A DNA stretch of 64,000 bases, from positions 87,705 to 151,704 of the forward strand of contig NW_019174011.1 of assembly GCF_001642475.1 (NCBI RefSeq), written 5' to 3'. The first letter of the stretch is position 1. Each line of letters starts with the position of its first letter. The notes beneath the pieces were generated by a model that worked only from the letters and a program-made list of their open reading frames with translations, was not told the origin of the DNA and searched no databases. The position numbers and the translations under genes are program-made. This DNA comes from Fonsecaea monophora (lineage: Eukaryota; Ascomycota; Eurotiomycetes; Chaetothyriales; Herpotrichiellaceae). Below, one piece after another: positions 21,319 through 32,417 of this stretch.

Positions 21319-23192
21319 AACCGAGCTACCAGATTGAGTGATATTGCGAGATCAATGGCCTTTGATTCTTCAGCATTCATGCCTCTGAGTGGCTCTAGCA
21401 GATAGGTAGTAACGGTCAAGGGCCTCTTGTCCACGTACTGACCTGAAGGATTTCGACCTTTTGGAGGCCTTGAATCTCTCCAACATGTCCGGGTATCCGA
21501 AACCACCAATGTTTCCTATCCTGACGACGTTCGGCTGGAGGTAGATAACGTCTTGTTTGTACGACGCCCGCTTGGCCGGGAACGTTATAGTGCTGGTCTC
21601 GCACTCAAGCCGCACTGACTGCGATATGTGAGGAGTACTGCGAAGCTCCGAGGAGGTCAGCCTGTTGGCCGGAACGCGATGGATGTCATACCCAGTTCTT
21701 TGTCACGAGTCAAGCCAATAACAAATCGAGATGCTGTTAATCTCCGGAAAACCTGATCGTCGCAAGCACGCACACACACGTTGTTTCCCTTCCATTCTGT
21801 GGGGATAGTACGTGGTGCTAGTCATGGGTATCGAGGATGATCATTTACTGTTAGAAGAGGAGTGTCCGCTTGATAGTCTTTTGATGAAATATCAGTTGGT
21901 GGGCTGTATATCCACTGTCAATGGTGTTACCAAGATGCCCGTCGTCAGTGCCATCTTCATAACTTGACGGCCATTGGGTTGCTCTGCGTTCTGTTACCTC
22001 AGGGTGGTTCTTGGCCTGGGTTGGACAAGAGATTACCACTGAATGTGGGATAGTGGTGGACCTCTACTCGTAGTTAGCAACTCGGGCAGCCGTATCATTC
22101 CGGATGCTTCATGTGTCACCTTTGCGGTAGTGGTATACCTTACTGTATCATTCTATCGGTCATAGAAATCCGCATCAAAGACTTTTGCTTTAATTTGTTC
22201 CACCTCACACAAGACGCAGAGCGAACTTGCCTGACCCGCTTGAAAGGATGGACAATTTGTATCGTGGAGGTTGATCTATCTGCAAAAGGAAAAGCGGTCG
22301 GAAAGAATGCAGCCTGTGAATGGATCCAACAGCAGACAAAAGAAGACCATGTGCGCATGATTACTCGTATGCACTGCTAGGGGAGGAGGGAGAGGGGGCG
22401 GTGTCTTGCAATCATCCTCAAACCGTCCATCACGGCTGACAATAACGGTAGATTGTATGGAGAATACGGTGAGTAAGGCTCTGACATGGCATATTTAGTG
22501 ATGAGTTGGTGGTCTCAGAGATGCAAGTTTGAATGTGACAGTTCTTCACGAAGACAAGACAGCTGTCAAACAGAGACGCCGAGAACTTGCTTGGTGGTTG
22601 ACATTCGGCACACATGAGGGGGTAAGGACGACCGGATCTTTGGGGGCTAGAAGTGATGGATTCGTTCCCTCCTAGGCATGTTACTGCACCCCGGACCTAC
22701 TTCTACACAGTACAAAATGTCACTCATATGTACTCGTGGCTGCTTGTCGGGGTTGGGCCGGTGCCTAATGTTAATGACTAGTTTATGCCTACTGTATGCT
22801 GCACCTGTAGAGCTCGTGGGTAGATGCCAGCCTGGCGCCCTTGATCTGGGGAGATGCCTGCTGAGGACTCAATCATGCGATTCTTACTGGCATTGGCCCG
22901 AAGCCACGTTGTTGGGATGCAGAATTATGCTTAGCATTTGGCCCATGTCCATTGTCCAGATAATCGCACCAGTCACTGTCTTTCACCTCCTCTTGACCGT
23001 CCCTCCGTACATCTAATTCTCGATCCAATTCAATCCTCTCCTCTGTCCTCCACTTTGAATTAAATCTACTATCTTGAATAAGAATCCAGTCTTACCATTG
23101 ACTACATCCGTCGTCGTATCATCGTCCCCAGTTAAGTACGATCTCCGGCAGATCGCCCGTTACGTTACTTTTACCAAACGCAAACAGGAAGC

Positions 23193-23245
23193 GAAAAAAA
23201 GGGAGAGGGAGAGAAAGAGAGGAGAAGGAGAAGGGGGAAAAAAGA
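23193..23245 (+). repeat. 53-nt pure purine tract
   Basis: An uninterrupted A/G run composed of GAGA and GGAGAA units, about 770 bp upstream of the flbA-like start codon and so probably in its promoter or leader. Homopurine tracts of this kind can be polymorphic and can form triplex DNA; no role is shown. Confidence 0.85.
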
Positions 23246-23953
23246 CGAGAGAACCCTGACCGCGCCTCCATCATTCTCGCCACCTCATCAAAATTGAACT
23301 CCTATTGTCCATCTTCCATCTTCATCTCAGATTTGACCCAGCCCTGGTTCAGACAATACTCAGACAAGCTGCCCTACCAGCGATACTTGTTTCGATCGTG
23401 GCTCCAGCAGCAGCAGCTCGTTTCGACAGGATTTGAGCACTAGCTTTCCCCCTTTGGAGGGCCTTTTGAGGATACCCTTGAAGTTTCCAGGCTGTCGAAG
23501 ATCACTTCCAGTTCAACATCCTTCCCAAGGTTGTCCGGCGTCCTCGCCAAATCGTGCGCCTAACTCGATCTGCCCTCCCTCGCCCTGTCAGCACGCTCCT
23601 GGGCGGGCCAGGCTCAGCACACCCTTCCGGAGGACACAAGACACACTGGGTAGTGGGCAACGGGGTCGTAAGTGGCCCGGAACGAACTCTTCTCGAATAA
23701 TTACATCCTTATCCACTTTCAACCCTGGTGACCCTAACTCAACTCAACACCCCCCTGCCAGGGCCACCGAGCCCAGGACCTTGCTTAGCCTGCGGCTTAA
23801 GTGGCTCCACTATCCTCGTGGTCTCGTGGTGAGCAATCCCGGCTTCTTCGTGGGTCGTGGGTTACGCCCCAGTGGTGTTTCTGCCACACTACTACCGTCG
23901 ACCGCCAGTCCTGCTCCTCTGGCGGCCCTCTGAAATCGCCCAGTACGAGTGCG

Positions 23954-24055
23954 ATGCTGTGCGGAACCTGTCCAAATCCTGAGCATCTTTACCCGCATGA
24001 TTTCCAGTCTTCTCCATGCCCGAGCCAACGGATGTGTCAGTGGACGACTCCATGA
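23954..24055 (+). promoter_or_regulatory. upstream ORF 1 overlapping flbA start
   Basis: An ATG-initiated 33-codon frame that begins 62 nt before the flbA-like ATG at 24016 and ends 40 nt inside its coding region in another frame. The -3 position is G, a fair initiation context. If it is in the mature leader, it should reduce initiation at 24016. Confidence 0.4.
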
Positions 24056-24101
24056 CTTCGGCGCCTGTTCCAAATTTACCTGCCCAAGTCGTTTCGCCTG
24101 A
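23997..24101 (+). promoter_or_regulatory. upstream ORF 2 overlapping flbA start
   Basis: A second ATG-initiated frame, 34 codons, starting 19 nt before the flbA-like ATG and ending 86 nt inside it, in the remaining frame. Together with upstream ORF 1 it covers both alternative frames over the start. The main ATG has T at -3, a poor context. Confidence 0.4.
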
Positions 24102-26133
24102 TATCGCCCACGATTCCTCTTCCACTTCGAATTCGCTTCGTACAGACTCTACTCGCCCACCTCACCACCACCACTCAAGTTCAACCAGTCTTGCCCAGGC
24201 CAAAAGCAGAAGGTCGCTGGCATCTCTGGCACGCGAGAAAACATCTAACGCCTTTGCAAATCTGGCCTCCCTGGGCACAAGTTCCACACCAAGTTTGCGC
24301 TCGGCAACCTCGTCGGGAAGCCTATCTAAACATTCCGCCTCTGTCAACCACACACGACCAACTCTTCCACGGTCACCAACTTCGCCAGAAGTGCACGCCG
24401 CCGCACAGTCCCGGAGAACGAGCGGAATCCCCCTTCCAATTCAAGATTCGAGAAACAGCACCACGGTCCCATCAATGCCGAACCCGGACAGGAAAGATGG
24501 GAAAATGCATCAGACGTCTTCCAAGATATTGCGCATGACCGACGATGAGAGACCCTTCACCCGAGACTTCCAAGACCTATTCGCCACTCTCATTACTAGC
24601 CTGCCACTCACTCCCCATCGAGTCAGGTTCTCGAGGGTCGAGGAGACGTTTCTATCAGAAGAGGCCATCACGAATCTCGGCTCACTGAAGTTTTCTCAAT
24701 CTAACCGCATCCCCGACCCAAAGAACTCATCAAGATGGGTCGTCACGACCACGACGACAACATTTTCCATGGCCAGGGACATGGCTCGCTCAGTGTGCCA
24801 ACGATTTGTTGATGCACGGCTGATCGAGTCTGCCGAGTCCAAAGGGAACACCATCTTTGTGACCAAGGGTGGCGTGTGGCAACTGACGCCAAAGGGATCC
24901 GCTACCCTACATCGCTTCTGCAGTCGAAACGGAATAAATGCACGTCACATTGAACCCATACTACGGCGAAATCAGATGCAGATGGTATCCTTGGAAAGGG
25001 ACCCAGCCACCGACAAACTTGTACAGGACAGGCCGACGATCGAGATCATATTCCGCCGATTTATGGGCTCAGAAGGCCCCAACCTCAAGAGCTCTACATC
25101 CTTGTCAGACTCTGACTCCGTCTCCGAGTATGCCTCTGGACTTGTGGGTGTCAAGATGGCCAAGGAACGAAGAGTGTTGGACAAACTTGTAAACAACAGC
25201 TTCACTGGTAAAGCCGCTTCCGACTGGTTACTCGATTGCTGCACCACCATCGACCGCAGAGAAACCTACGAAATGGCAGAATTGTTTGTGAAGTGGCAGT
25301 TGATGGCACCAGTTGTGGAGGACCGAGCATATATTCGATTGAACCCAATGGCCACGTACTTCCAACCTACCAAGCATGCAATTTACACGATCACGGAACG
25401 GGGACAACGGGTCTGCGGCTGGCTTGCACGGCCTGCGAGCATTGACAGTGAAGATAGTCGAGACACAAAGGATCCTAAGAGTCGACTTGCAAAGGACTCC
25501 AACGTCAGCCGATTGAACGTGATCCTGCAAGACGCCGCCCTGCGACTGCTCTTCAAAGAGTTTCTTAGGCAGTCACTCTGCGAGGAGAATTTGCAGTTTT
25601 ACTTCGACGTGTCGGACTTTACCACCAATTACCGAAATCTTGAGAAGTCTGGAAAGCTAGAACGACCCGAGGCTGTCAGGGAGACCCTCGCTGCGGCATA
25701 TGGTAAGTCAATCGAAGATTCTTGCTCACAAAACTCCTGAGGCTGATCGGTCTAGGTCTCTATAACTCATTTCTTGCGTCCGGTGCCCCCTCAGAGCTGA
25801 ACATCGACCACTCCCTCCGGAATCGTCTCGACTCACGAATGATTCGCACCAACGCCGATGATGAATCCATGCGTGAGAGTCTAGATGAAGTTGTGGATTT
25901 GTTTGAGCTTGCCCAAAGCGCCGTCTTTAAACTGATGGCTAGCGTGAGTTTTTACTGCATTTCCTCCTAGAATTCACGTTGACCTAATGTCGCAGGACTC
26001 TGTCCCAAAATTCCTCCGAGATCCTAGGCACGCTGCGGTCCTTCGAGATCACGAAATCGACTTAATCGGCTCGAACCGAGCAATGTCACCCGCACCTGAC
26101 CGAACCGTCAGTCGGTCGAATACACGATCATAA
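24016..26133 (+). CDS. flbA: DEP-DEP-RGS developmental regulator, FlbA-type
   Basis: Regulator of G-protein signalling that speeds GTP hydrolysis by a fungal G-alpha. In Aspergillus, FlbA restrains vegetative growth and permits sporulation. Three exons, 24016-25702, 25756-25943 and 25996-26133, encode 670 residues (A. nidulans FlbA 719). A Ser/Thr/Pro-rich disordered N-terminus (1-175) precedes two DEP domains, roughly 185-310 (RPFTRDFQDLFATLI) and 375-470 (FTGKAASDWLLDCC), and an RGS domain, roughly 500-640 (RLLFKEFLRQSLCEENLQFY). Introns have donors GTAAGT and GTGAGT. The tail ends SRSNTRS. The ATG used has a poor context and is overlapped by two upstream frames, so an upstream exon or alternative start is possible. 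The next ATG in frame is codon 13. Confidence 0.93.
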
Positions 26134-27476
26134 TCCGTCTTCTTGATCAAGTCTTTACCAACGACGACTTCGAATCAGACCCGTCTTAATGGTCTTGGCT
26201 GTTTCAGCGATAACATTTTACAAGACCACATTCTAATGTGATGAATATACGAATGCAGAATCTGTGGTACGGATTCGTTGTACAAAACTGTCATTTCACC
26301 ATTGCGGGCAAAGCTGGGTGACTTGCACGAGCATGTCATGAGTCTCGCGATTTGTCTTATTGCGAGAATAGAATGATTCCATTTCGGCAGTGTACTGCCA
26401 TATCTGTTGCATACCATCACGTACAGGTTCTGCATAGCGTGGTCGGAGAGGTGGTTGTGTGTTCTTTTTCTTACAACTGGGCATAGCTTTAGGGGCGCGA
26501 GCATTCCATTCTGCATTTGCATTGGAAAGATACCCCTGTGGAGGACGCAAATAAAGAGTGGATAGGGACGAAGGGACGAAGGGACGAGGCATCAGGGGGG
26601 ATGGCGGATATCGCAGACGATGGCTGGGGCAAGACGAGCAATGCGTTGGTCGCTGGGGGGCAAATGGTGTGGGACGTGGATAGCTGTATTGGAAACAACA
26701 ATGAGATGGACTGATCTTTCAAGATATTGCAGAATATGAACAGCTGTCCAACTACACTCTCGAGGTAGTTCTCGAGATCTCTCAAAAGCAGCATTCTGTC
26801 TGCCTCTTACATCAACGAGGTGGTCAACGTTGGCGAAGTGACCGACTGCGCTTCCTCTCAACGCTCCACCTGTGCTCGGTACGAGTATGTCGCTCCATGA
26901 CCGGACGAAGACATCGCCTTTTCGGACAAGGACTCCGTAAAGAGCACATAGGCTATGCCGTCCGCCCTAATTTCGTCCACCCCTGTCCGGTCACTCTCCT
27001 GAACTGGAAATTTTCCAGAAGGGAGATTCGAAGGGGAAAGTGAGATGACCGAGTTCCAAGATCCTAGTATTTCCTGCAGTTCGACGTCCAGTTGATGACA
27101 CGCTGACCGGCCAAGATGCATAGCGCATGTAACATGGGTCGGACAAAGCAATGTTAGCAACGATTTGACAACAAATACAGCAGTCTTTGGGACAAGACAG
27201 ATGGAAGTGGCTTGCGTCGTGCATGTAATATGATCCATTGGCAAAGACGCTGAAGGCCGTGGGAAAAAGGGGGAAAGGCCCGTGCGTGCCGGACATGACG
27301 GAAAAATCATAATCCGTGACTCAGCGGGCATCCTGTCTTTTACCACTCTTGGAAAGGCCCAAATGGGGACTGACAGTCCTGCACGCAACCCTCTACGACA
27401 ACATTAGTCGCGCACACGGCGATGCCGTATCGACCTAGACAATAGCACTGATCCCTGTTGAACACTAGTTGAAGAG
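26134..27476. other. intergenic, promoter of cdc73
   Basis: About 1.3 kb between two plus-strand genes. Minus-strand frames at 26858-27388 and 26175-26522 lack any family features. An 8-bp unit GGGACGAA occurs three times in tandem at 26565-26588 (last copy imperfect). Nothing else stands out. Confidence 0.5.
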
Positions 27477-28864
27477 ATGGCCTCCTCAGATGCGCTGCAA
27501 CTGTTGCGGTCCTCAATTGCAGCCTCCAAACCCCCAACCCTCACAAAGACCTCAGATCCTGCCACCGCTGAAGCAAACCAAACAGATTCGTTAGTCGAGG
27601 CGACACACCTCTACTTCACACACCCCGCCTCACAATGCCTCCCTCTAGACACGAAGACGCGGTTTACGTCGCAGAATCCGGACACTGCCCAAGTTGATCT
27701 ACGCAGCATCTTCTTCGCCTGGCAGCAGAAGGATGTTCCAGTGCCCGAGTACATTGCTCGCGCAGCCGAGCTCGACAAGGAGTTACCCGAAGGCCACAAA
27801 GTGCGAAATCTGATTTTCGTTGAGCGCTTGGACCTGATCACCTGGCTTGAAGGCGCCTCGGAAGAGTCGGAATACATCAAGCCCATTGAAGGCGCGGCTG
27901 CTCTGGGAGATGCGGTCAACAGGGCAGCCGATGTTGCTGGTGGTGCGGCTGTGCCTACAGTCAGTGGCTCTGGGGTCGGTGTTACACAAACCGCTGGTGG
28001 CAGACCTGTCAAGGTGATCGATGCCCGGCTGCAGGCAATCTACAATGGTGAACGAAGGATGGGCGATCACAACACAGTGTTGCGCGGGATCAAACCCACG
28101 GTATACATCATCTCACCCACGTACCAATATCCATGTGCTAACTCTTTTGACAGGACTTCTCACATGTCCGTAAGCATGCAGAAACCTTCCTTGGGCGACG
28201 AAAAGGTCTCCCTTCATCTTCACGACCAGGTAGTCTTCCAGCAAAACCAGCTCAACTGGCCGCTCGACCTGCCGCAAACTCGTCCAAACCACTTGCATCG
28301 GCCGTGTCCTCGAAACGATCCGACCCGATCATCCTCCTCTCTCCATCTGCATCGTCTTTGCTCCGGATGTCTAACATCAAAACATTTCTCGATACTGGCC
28401 TGTATGTGCCCCCGGACCATCCCACCCTGTCTACCCAAACCACGGCCAATCTGCTGCACATCACCCGCACAATGCATTCTTTGAGCGAGAAACCGTATCG
28501 CTTCATCCTCGTCGATTCTCCCGAACACTTCAAGCCAGATTACTGGTCCCGGGTCGTTGCTGTCTTTACCACCGGTCAGATCTGGCAATTCCGAGGCTAC
28601 AAATGGCGAGAACCACAGGAGTTGTTTGGTCACGTCCTTGGTATTTATGTCGGAGAGAAGGGTCTACCCATCCCGGCTGAGGTCAAAGGGTGGGGATCTA
28701 GCGTCAAAACTTTTGCTGTCGAAAGGTGGGATGAAAGAGCACACGGGCAAAATGTTGAGCAAGAAACGAGGATGTCACGACGGTGGAGGGATAGAGAGAC
28801 TGTTGAGGAGGTGTGGAGGTCCATCGAGGGATACATGAGAGGCAGGGGTGAATGGAAGCGATGA
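27477..28864 (+). CDS. cdc73: Cdc73/parafibromin, Paf1 complex subunit
   Basis: Subunit of the Paf1 complex, which travels with RNA polymerase II and promotes histone modification and transcript processing. Two exons, 27477-28100 and 28154-28864, encode 444 residues. The N-terminal part (MASSDALQLLRSSIAASKPP, then FTHPASQCLPLDTKTRF) matches fungal Cdc73. RLQAIYNGERRMGDHNTVLRG is the conserved central block. The C-terminal Ras-like Cdc73 domain (about 290-444) has DPIILLSPSASSLLRMSNIK and YKWREPQELFGHVLGIYV. The intron has donor GTATAC, branch GCTAAC and acceptor GACAG, between KPT and DFSHVRKHAETFLGRR. The gene is intact. Confidence 0.96.
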
Positions 28865-30395
28865 ATCGTCACATGTGCTGTCAAAGGCTGGATGATCGAT
28901 TGGTGATCCTTCGGAGAGCCTTCCAACTACTGGATTCAAGCGAAACGCCTCCTTTGCGACAATGTCGATGGGATACTGTGGCCTGTCCGTTCTTCTCTGT
29001 GGGAGCCACTCACATGCGCGCGCGCAAAGTGCGTTTGAAGAAAAGGCCGCCCGTGAGACTTACAGCTGAGCGAAAACCAAGGCACCGCGCAAGCCGACCA
29101 TGAAATGGCTGCATGTGGTACCTGGCTAGGGAATCTCGTTGAACACGAACAAATTAATTGCGAGATTCGTGGTACCTGTCCCCGCCATTTCCTGGCGACA
29201 CTCGATTCATCCTTGGCTCACTTCGAGCATAGCAATCTCAAGTCAACGTTGGATGATACAACTGACTACCTGGTATTGGGTAGGCAAGCAGAGTCAACTT
29301 GGCTCAGTTTAGGAGGGTCTAAGCCACCAAAAGTGGCCCACGGGTTTGGCAACCAAAGACTCGGCCGCGGCGTTGTTTCGCGGAATGCATGTCCCGCTGG
29401 TGTCTGCGTCGACGACGACGACGATGAAGCAGACGAAGCACTGAGGAGCGTTTGCAACGGGTGCAAGCGTGTGTGTGGCTTTTTTTTTCTTCTTTTTCTT
29501 GGAGGAAGATAGAGATAGACACATATCCACACACACCCAGAGAGGCCTCCTAAAAGTTGTCAAAGGACGTCTCCCACAGACACAGAGAAGACAGAAGGTA
29601 TAAAGAGCCAGCCAGCTATCCCCAGTGTTAGTATTGTCTTTTCCACCCAGGCTACACCGTTGTGTGTCCTACCTACGTACCTACCTACCTTACCTACGTG
29701 GGCAGCATTCTTGACACGAACGCTGCCTATACTCGGCTCTTACTACATCCATACGTATGTAGTTCGGAATTCTTTTCCCCTATTAACTTTTCTTCTCCTG
29801 GCCTGTTGGCTGGCTCTTCTTCCCCCATCTTGAGCTTCTTTTTCGCTTCGCTCCACTTCGGCATCAACTTTGCGTTACCCTTCCTTCACCTACATATGTA
29901 CGTGCGTACTACGCAGTTACTGTATATGTATACAATACGTATGCGTATGTATGTACGTATGTATACACGGCCGTAAACCTCCCAGTTCCCGGTTTATCAG
30001 CTCTGATCACCTCCAAATGAGATAAAACCGGGTTGTGGCAAGTATATCCCTTTTAGGGGTATTTTGGGACTGAGAAGACAAACAGATAGATAGCCACTCA
30101 GAAAGGTTCGAGGTTCATGGCTCACGTTTCTCGGTTAACCGGGTGGACATGTAGTATATATACTGATAGACAGGCAATGTATAAACACAATATTCACAAT
30201 GAACCTCCAAAGTCCCAAATTCCTCATTTCTCTGCCGAGTACATACTATATATCAACGAGGTTCCTCTCCTTAACCACAGCGCGGGACTGTTGATGACCC
30301 CCCGTCCTTCTCCATATAGGTCAAATCACAGAGCCTTTCCATTCCCAAGGACATCGACAAACTCTTTTGCAGGCACGAAGAGAAAAACCCTCTCG
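28865..30395. other. convergent intergenic with simple repeats
   Basis: About 1.5 kb between the cdc73 and deaminase-like genes, which converge. It contains CTAC-type and TATG/TACG-type simple repeats near 29670-29700 and 29890-29967 and a run of GAC/GAT triplets near 29410-29425. The 135-codon plus frame at 29105-29512 has no family features and I do not accept it. Confidence 0.5.
29669..29967. repeat. CTAC and TATG/TACG simple-sequence patches
   Basis: Two patches separated by ordinary sequence: 29669-29699 (ACCTACGTACCTACC pattern) and 29891-29967 (alternating TATG, TACG and GTAT units, largely self-complementary). Probably length-polymorphic; no function implied. Confidence 0.6.
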
Positions 30396-32417
30396 TCAAG
30401 CTTCCGGTTCAGATTCGGAGTCGGATTCAGAGGATCTCCAATCTACTGGCAGCTCTGGAATTTCCGAAGGAAAAATGACCTCGGGCACATGGTTCCGGTT
30501 CAGCTCCTCCTGCTCCTCCGGGGTCAAAGCTTTGAAAGCGAGTCGGCCGCGATAGCGAATCTCATGACGGAGCTGTACCAAGAGTTTGAGGCCGATTCGA
30601 CGCGGTGTCCAGGGCGGGAGGGCCATGGGGAGCCAAACCCCGTGGAAAGGCGGCGGGGTTACTCGTCGCCGGAAGCTCTGCAGGTTGCGGATCGCAAGGA
30701 CAACAGCCCTGCATCCGGGGCAGCATCTTCTCGAGACACCCAGCATGTCGCGACCGGCCTGGAGCTTGCCAATGACTTGCGGGCAGACCACTATGTCGCG
30801 AGACCTGAGACACTGGGATATTGTTTCGGGACTCGGGTACGCGCATCCGAATACCCAGGGGAGCGTCAGGGCGTGCAGCGTGAGCAGCATCGTCTCACAG
30901 TGGACAGCGCCCGTGAATTCCGCCTCGTCCAGATCGCCGTGTCCGTTCCGCTCCAGCCACATTGTCAAAGCCCTGCGACTGGTCTCGGAACGCCACACGA
31001 GTTCTTCCAGTTCCTGCCGAACGTTGCACAGGTCGCGGGAGCCTCGATCCCAGGGTGCGACCCTGAACTCGATCGTGTGGACCTTGGCCAGGGGGACCAC
31101 TTGCCTCAAAGACTTGGACCTCCATGTCCGAGACGGCGCCCACATGTGAATGTCCCGGGCGGCGTCCTGCTGAGAAAGCAGGAGCTGCAGCCACTGGAGG
31201 CACGCGTTGGACCAGTCCCAAGTGCACCCGTCCTCGATCTCTTTCAGGGTGACGAAGTGTTCCCCCTCCAGGTGGGGACTGGCTTGTTCGATCCCTGGCT
31301 CGGAGCCCGGGTGAGCGTCGTCCTTGAGCTCGCATATGCGGGCCACCCACTTGAGTGTGAGGCGGATCTGTTCTCGAAAGCGGGCTACAAAGGCCCACAG
31401 GAAACGCATTATGCCCTCCAGAGCATGGATGGCTTTGCTGAAGGCCGCCCTATCATCGGATGCCTGTCCGGCCCAAGGAGGCTGACATAACTTAGCACGA
31501 TTCAGCGCCTTCTCTATACCTCGCAAGAGCGTGCATAGAGCCCCGTAAAAGAAGCGAGGTGCGTTATACTCGCTACTTTCAGATTGCTTGTGATCGGCCT
31601 TGCTGATGAGCTCAAGCTTCCTAAGAAAGGTTTTGAGCTCTGGCTTGTTGCCCTTGGGGAGAGGGGCAACACCGTTAAACCGCTCCTCGTTGGCCTGGGG
31701 GCCCGTGAGTTTATCCACCGCCTCGGCGAACGAGGCTGGTATCTCTTCGTCCTCGTCCTCGTACCGGAGACGGAAGACCGCGTAGAAGTTTCGAGCCCTC
31801 GCTCCAAAGTCAAATCGCTCCTGTAGTCGCTTCCGCCCGACACAGGTCATGAAAACTGTGAAGTCCTCCCAGGCCTTGTGCTGCGCTTCTTGGCCGATCT
31901 GCCTCGGGGCGTGCTTCAGCAGTGTCAGGGTCAGCTGGACGGTGAGGGCCGGAGGGACGTCGCCGCCATGTTTCCCTAGGAGGTCGAGAAGGGATGGTAG
32001 AGGGTCTTGCACAAAATCGGGAGGGACCGTGTAGCGCGTGAATCCCACCCTGCATCTTTCACCCTTGGAAACGGTGGGCTCCCTGAGGTCGGTCTGAACA
32101 TTCCCCTCCAGTGACCGTTGGGCGCCTCCAGCGAAGAGAGTAAGCCCGCGGCCGGTGAACCCACCAGGCAGGATTGCAATCGCCTCTGAGCCTCCACCGT
32201 CGACAGACCGCAGGCAGCTGTTCAGAAGCTTATGTTGGGAGTTCTGTTGTGCCTCCGCTGCCTCTGAACAGATACTTGCGCTGAAGTTGACATGTGCCTT
32301 GCCGCCTTCAGCCAGCCTCTGTGTCCAAGAGAGGATCTGTGTCAAGGTGCGAATGGTGCGATGCTCCTCCTCACTGAGGAAATCACGTGCGAAATCAAGC
32401 TTCTGCTGGGTAGACAT
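30396..32417 (-). CDS. OTT_1508-like zinc deaminase family protein
   Basis: A single-exon 673-residue protein with a predicted cytidine-deaminase fold near its C-terminus. The zinc motifs are H506-x-E508 (TGAVHCETMLL) and C566-x2-C569 (GVSRRCCPGCRAVV). The HCE and GVSxRCCPxC wording matches the fungal OTT_1508-like deaminase family, a lineage-expanded group whose substrates are not known. The first 490 residues are mostly helical with no motif that I recognise. The C-terminus is acidic and Ser-rich (SSESDSESEPEA). The start at 32417 (MSTQQKLDFARDFL) is the first ATG; the frame runs open upstream only through a TTG. GC content is a little higher than nearby spacers. Family assignment rests on motif spacing and wording; catalysis and target (free base, nucleotide, RNA or DNA) cannot be told. 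Confidence 0.8.
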   Translation of the reverse strand: MSTQQKLDFARDFLSEEEHRTIRTLTQILSWTQRLAEGGKAHVNFSASICSEAAEAQQNSQHKLLNSCLRSVDGGGSEAIAILPGGFTGRGLTLFAGGAQRSLEGNVQTDLREPTVSKGERCRVGFTRYTVPPDFVQDPLPSLLDLLGKHGGDVPPALTVQLTLTLLKHAPRQIGQEAQHKAWEDFTVFMTCVGRKRLQERFDFGARARNFYAVFRLRYEDEDEEIPASFAEAVDKLTGPQANEERFNGVAPLPKGNKPELKTFLRKLELISKADHKQSESSEYNAPRFFYGALCTLLRGIEKALNRAKLCQPPWAGQASDDRAAFSKAIHALEGIMRFLWAFVARFREQIRLTLKWVARICELKDDAHPGSEPGIEQASPHLEGEHFVTLKEIEDGCTWDWSNACLQWLQLLLSQQDAARDIHMWAPSRTWRSKSLRQVVPLAKVHTIEFRVAPWDRGSRDLCNVRQELEELVWRSETSRRALTMWLERNGHGDLDEAEFTGAVHCETMLLTLHALTLPWVFGCAYPSPETISQCLRSRDIVVCPQVIGKLQAGRDMLGVSRRCCPGCRAVVLAIRNLQSFRRRVTPPPFHGVWLPMALPPWTPRRIGLKLLVQLRHEIRYRGRLAFKALTPEEQEELNRNHVPEVIFPSEIPELPVDWRSSESDSESEPEA

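Larger units (their letters stand above)
15806..24015. other. 8.2-kb gene-poor stretch
   Basis: No gene that I can recognise lies here, although average spacing elsewhere is about 2.5 kb per gene. The longest frames (16228-16764 plus, 16611-17099 minus, 18469-18987 minus, 19118-19678 minus) start without convincing context and show no domain, signal peptide or splice-joined continuation. One minus-strand frame at 20761-21318 is listed separately with low confidence. Base composition is not strongly AT-rich, so it does not look like a RIP-degraded transposon. The last kilobase (about 23000-24015) probably belongs to the leader of the flbA-like gene. It may also hold non-coding transcripts or lineage-specific genes with short exons. 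Confidence 0.5.

Noticed and set aside
23433..23933. 166-codon plus-strand frame upstream of flbA
   Set aside because: Begins at a TTG, Pro/Ser-rich as C/T-rich leaders translate; more likely leader sequence.
29105..29512. 135-codon plus-strand frame with an Asp run
   Set aside because: No family, and the Asp run comes from a GAC/GAT simple repeat.
30117..31490. 457-codon plus-strand frame
   Set aside because: Antisense to the deaminase-like gene; the minus frame has the zinc motifs and a consistent start.
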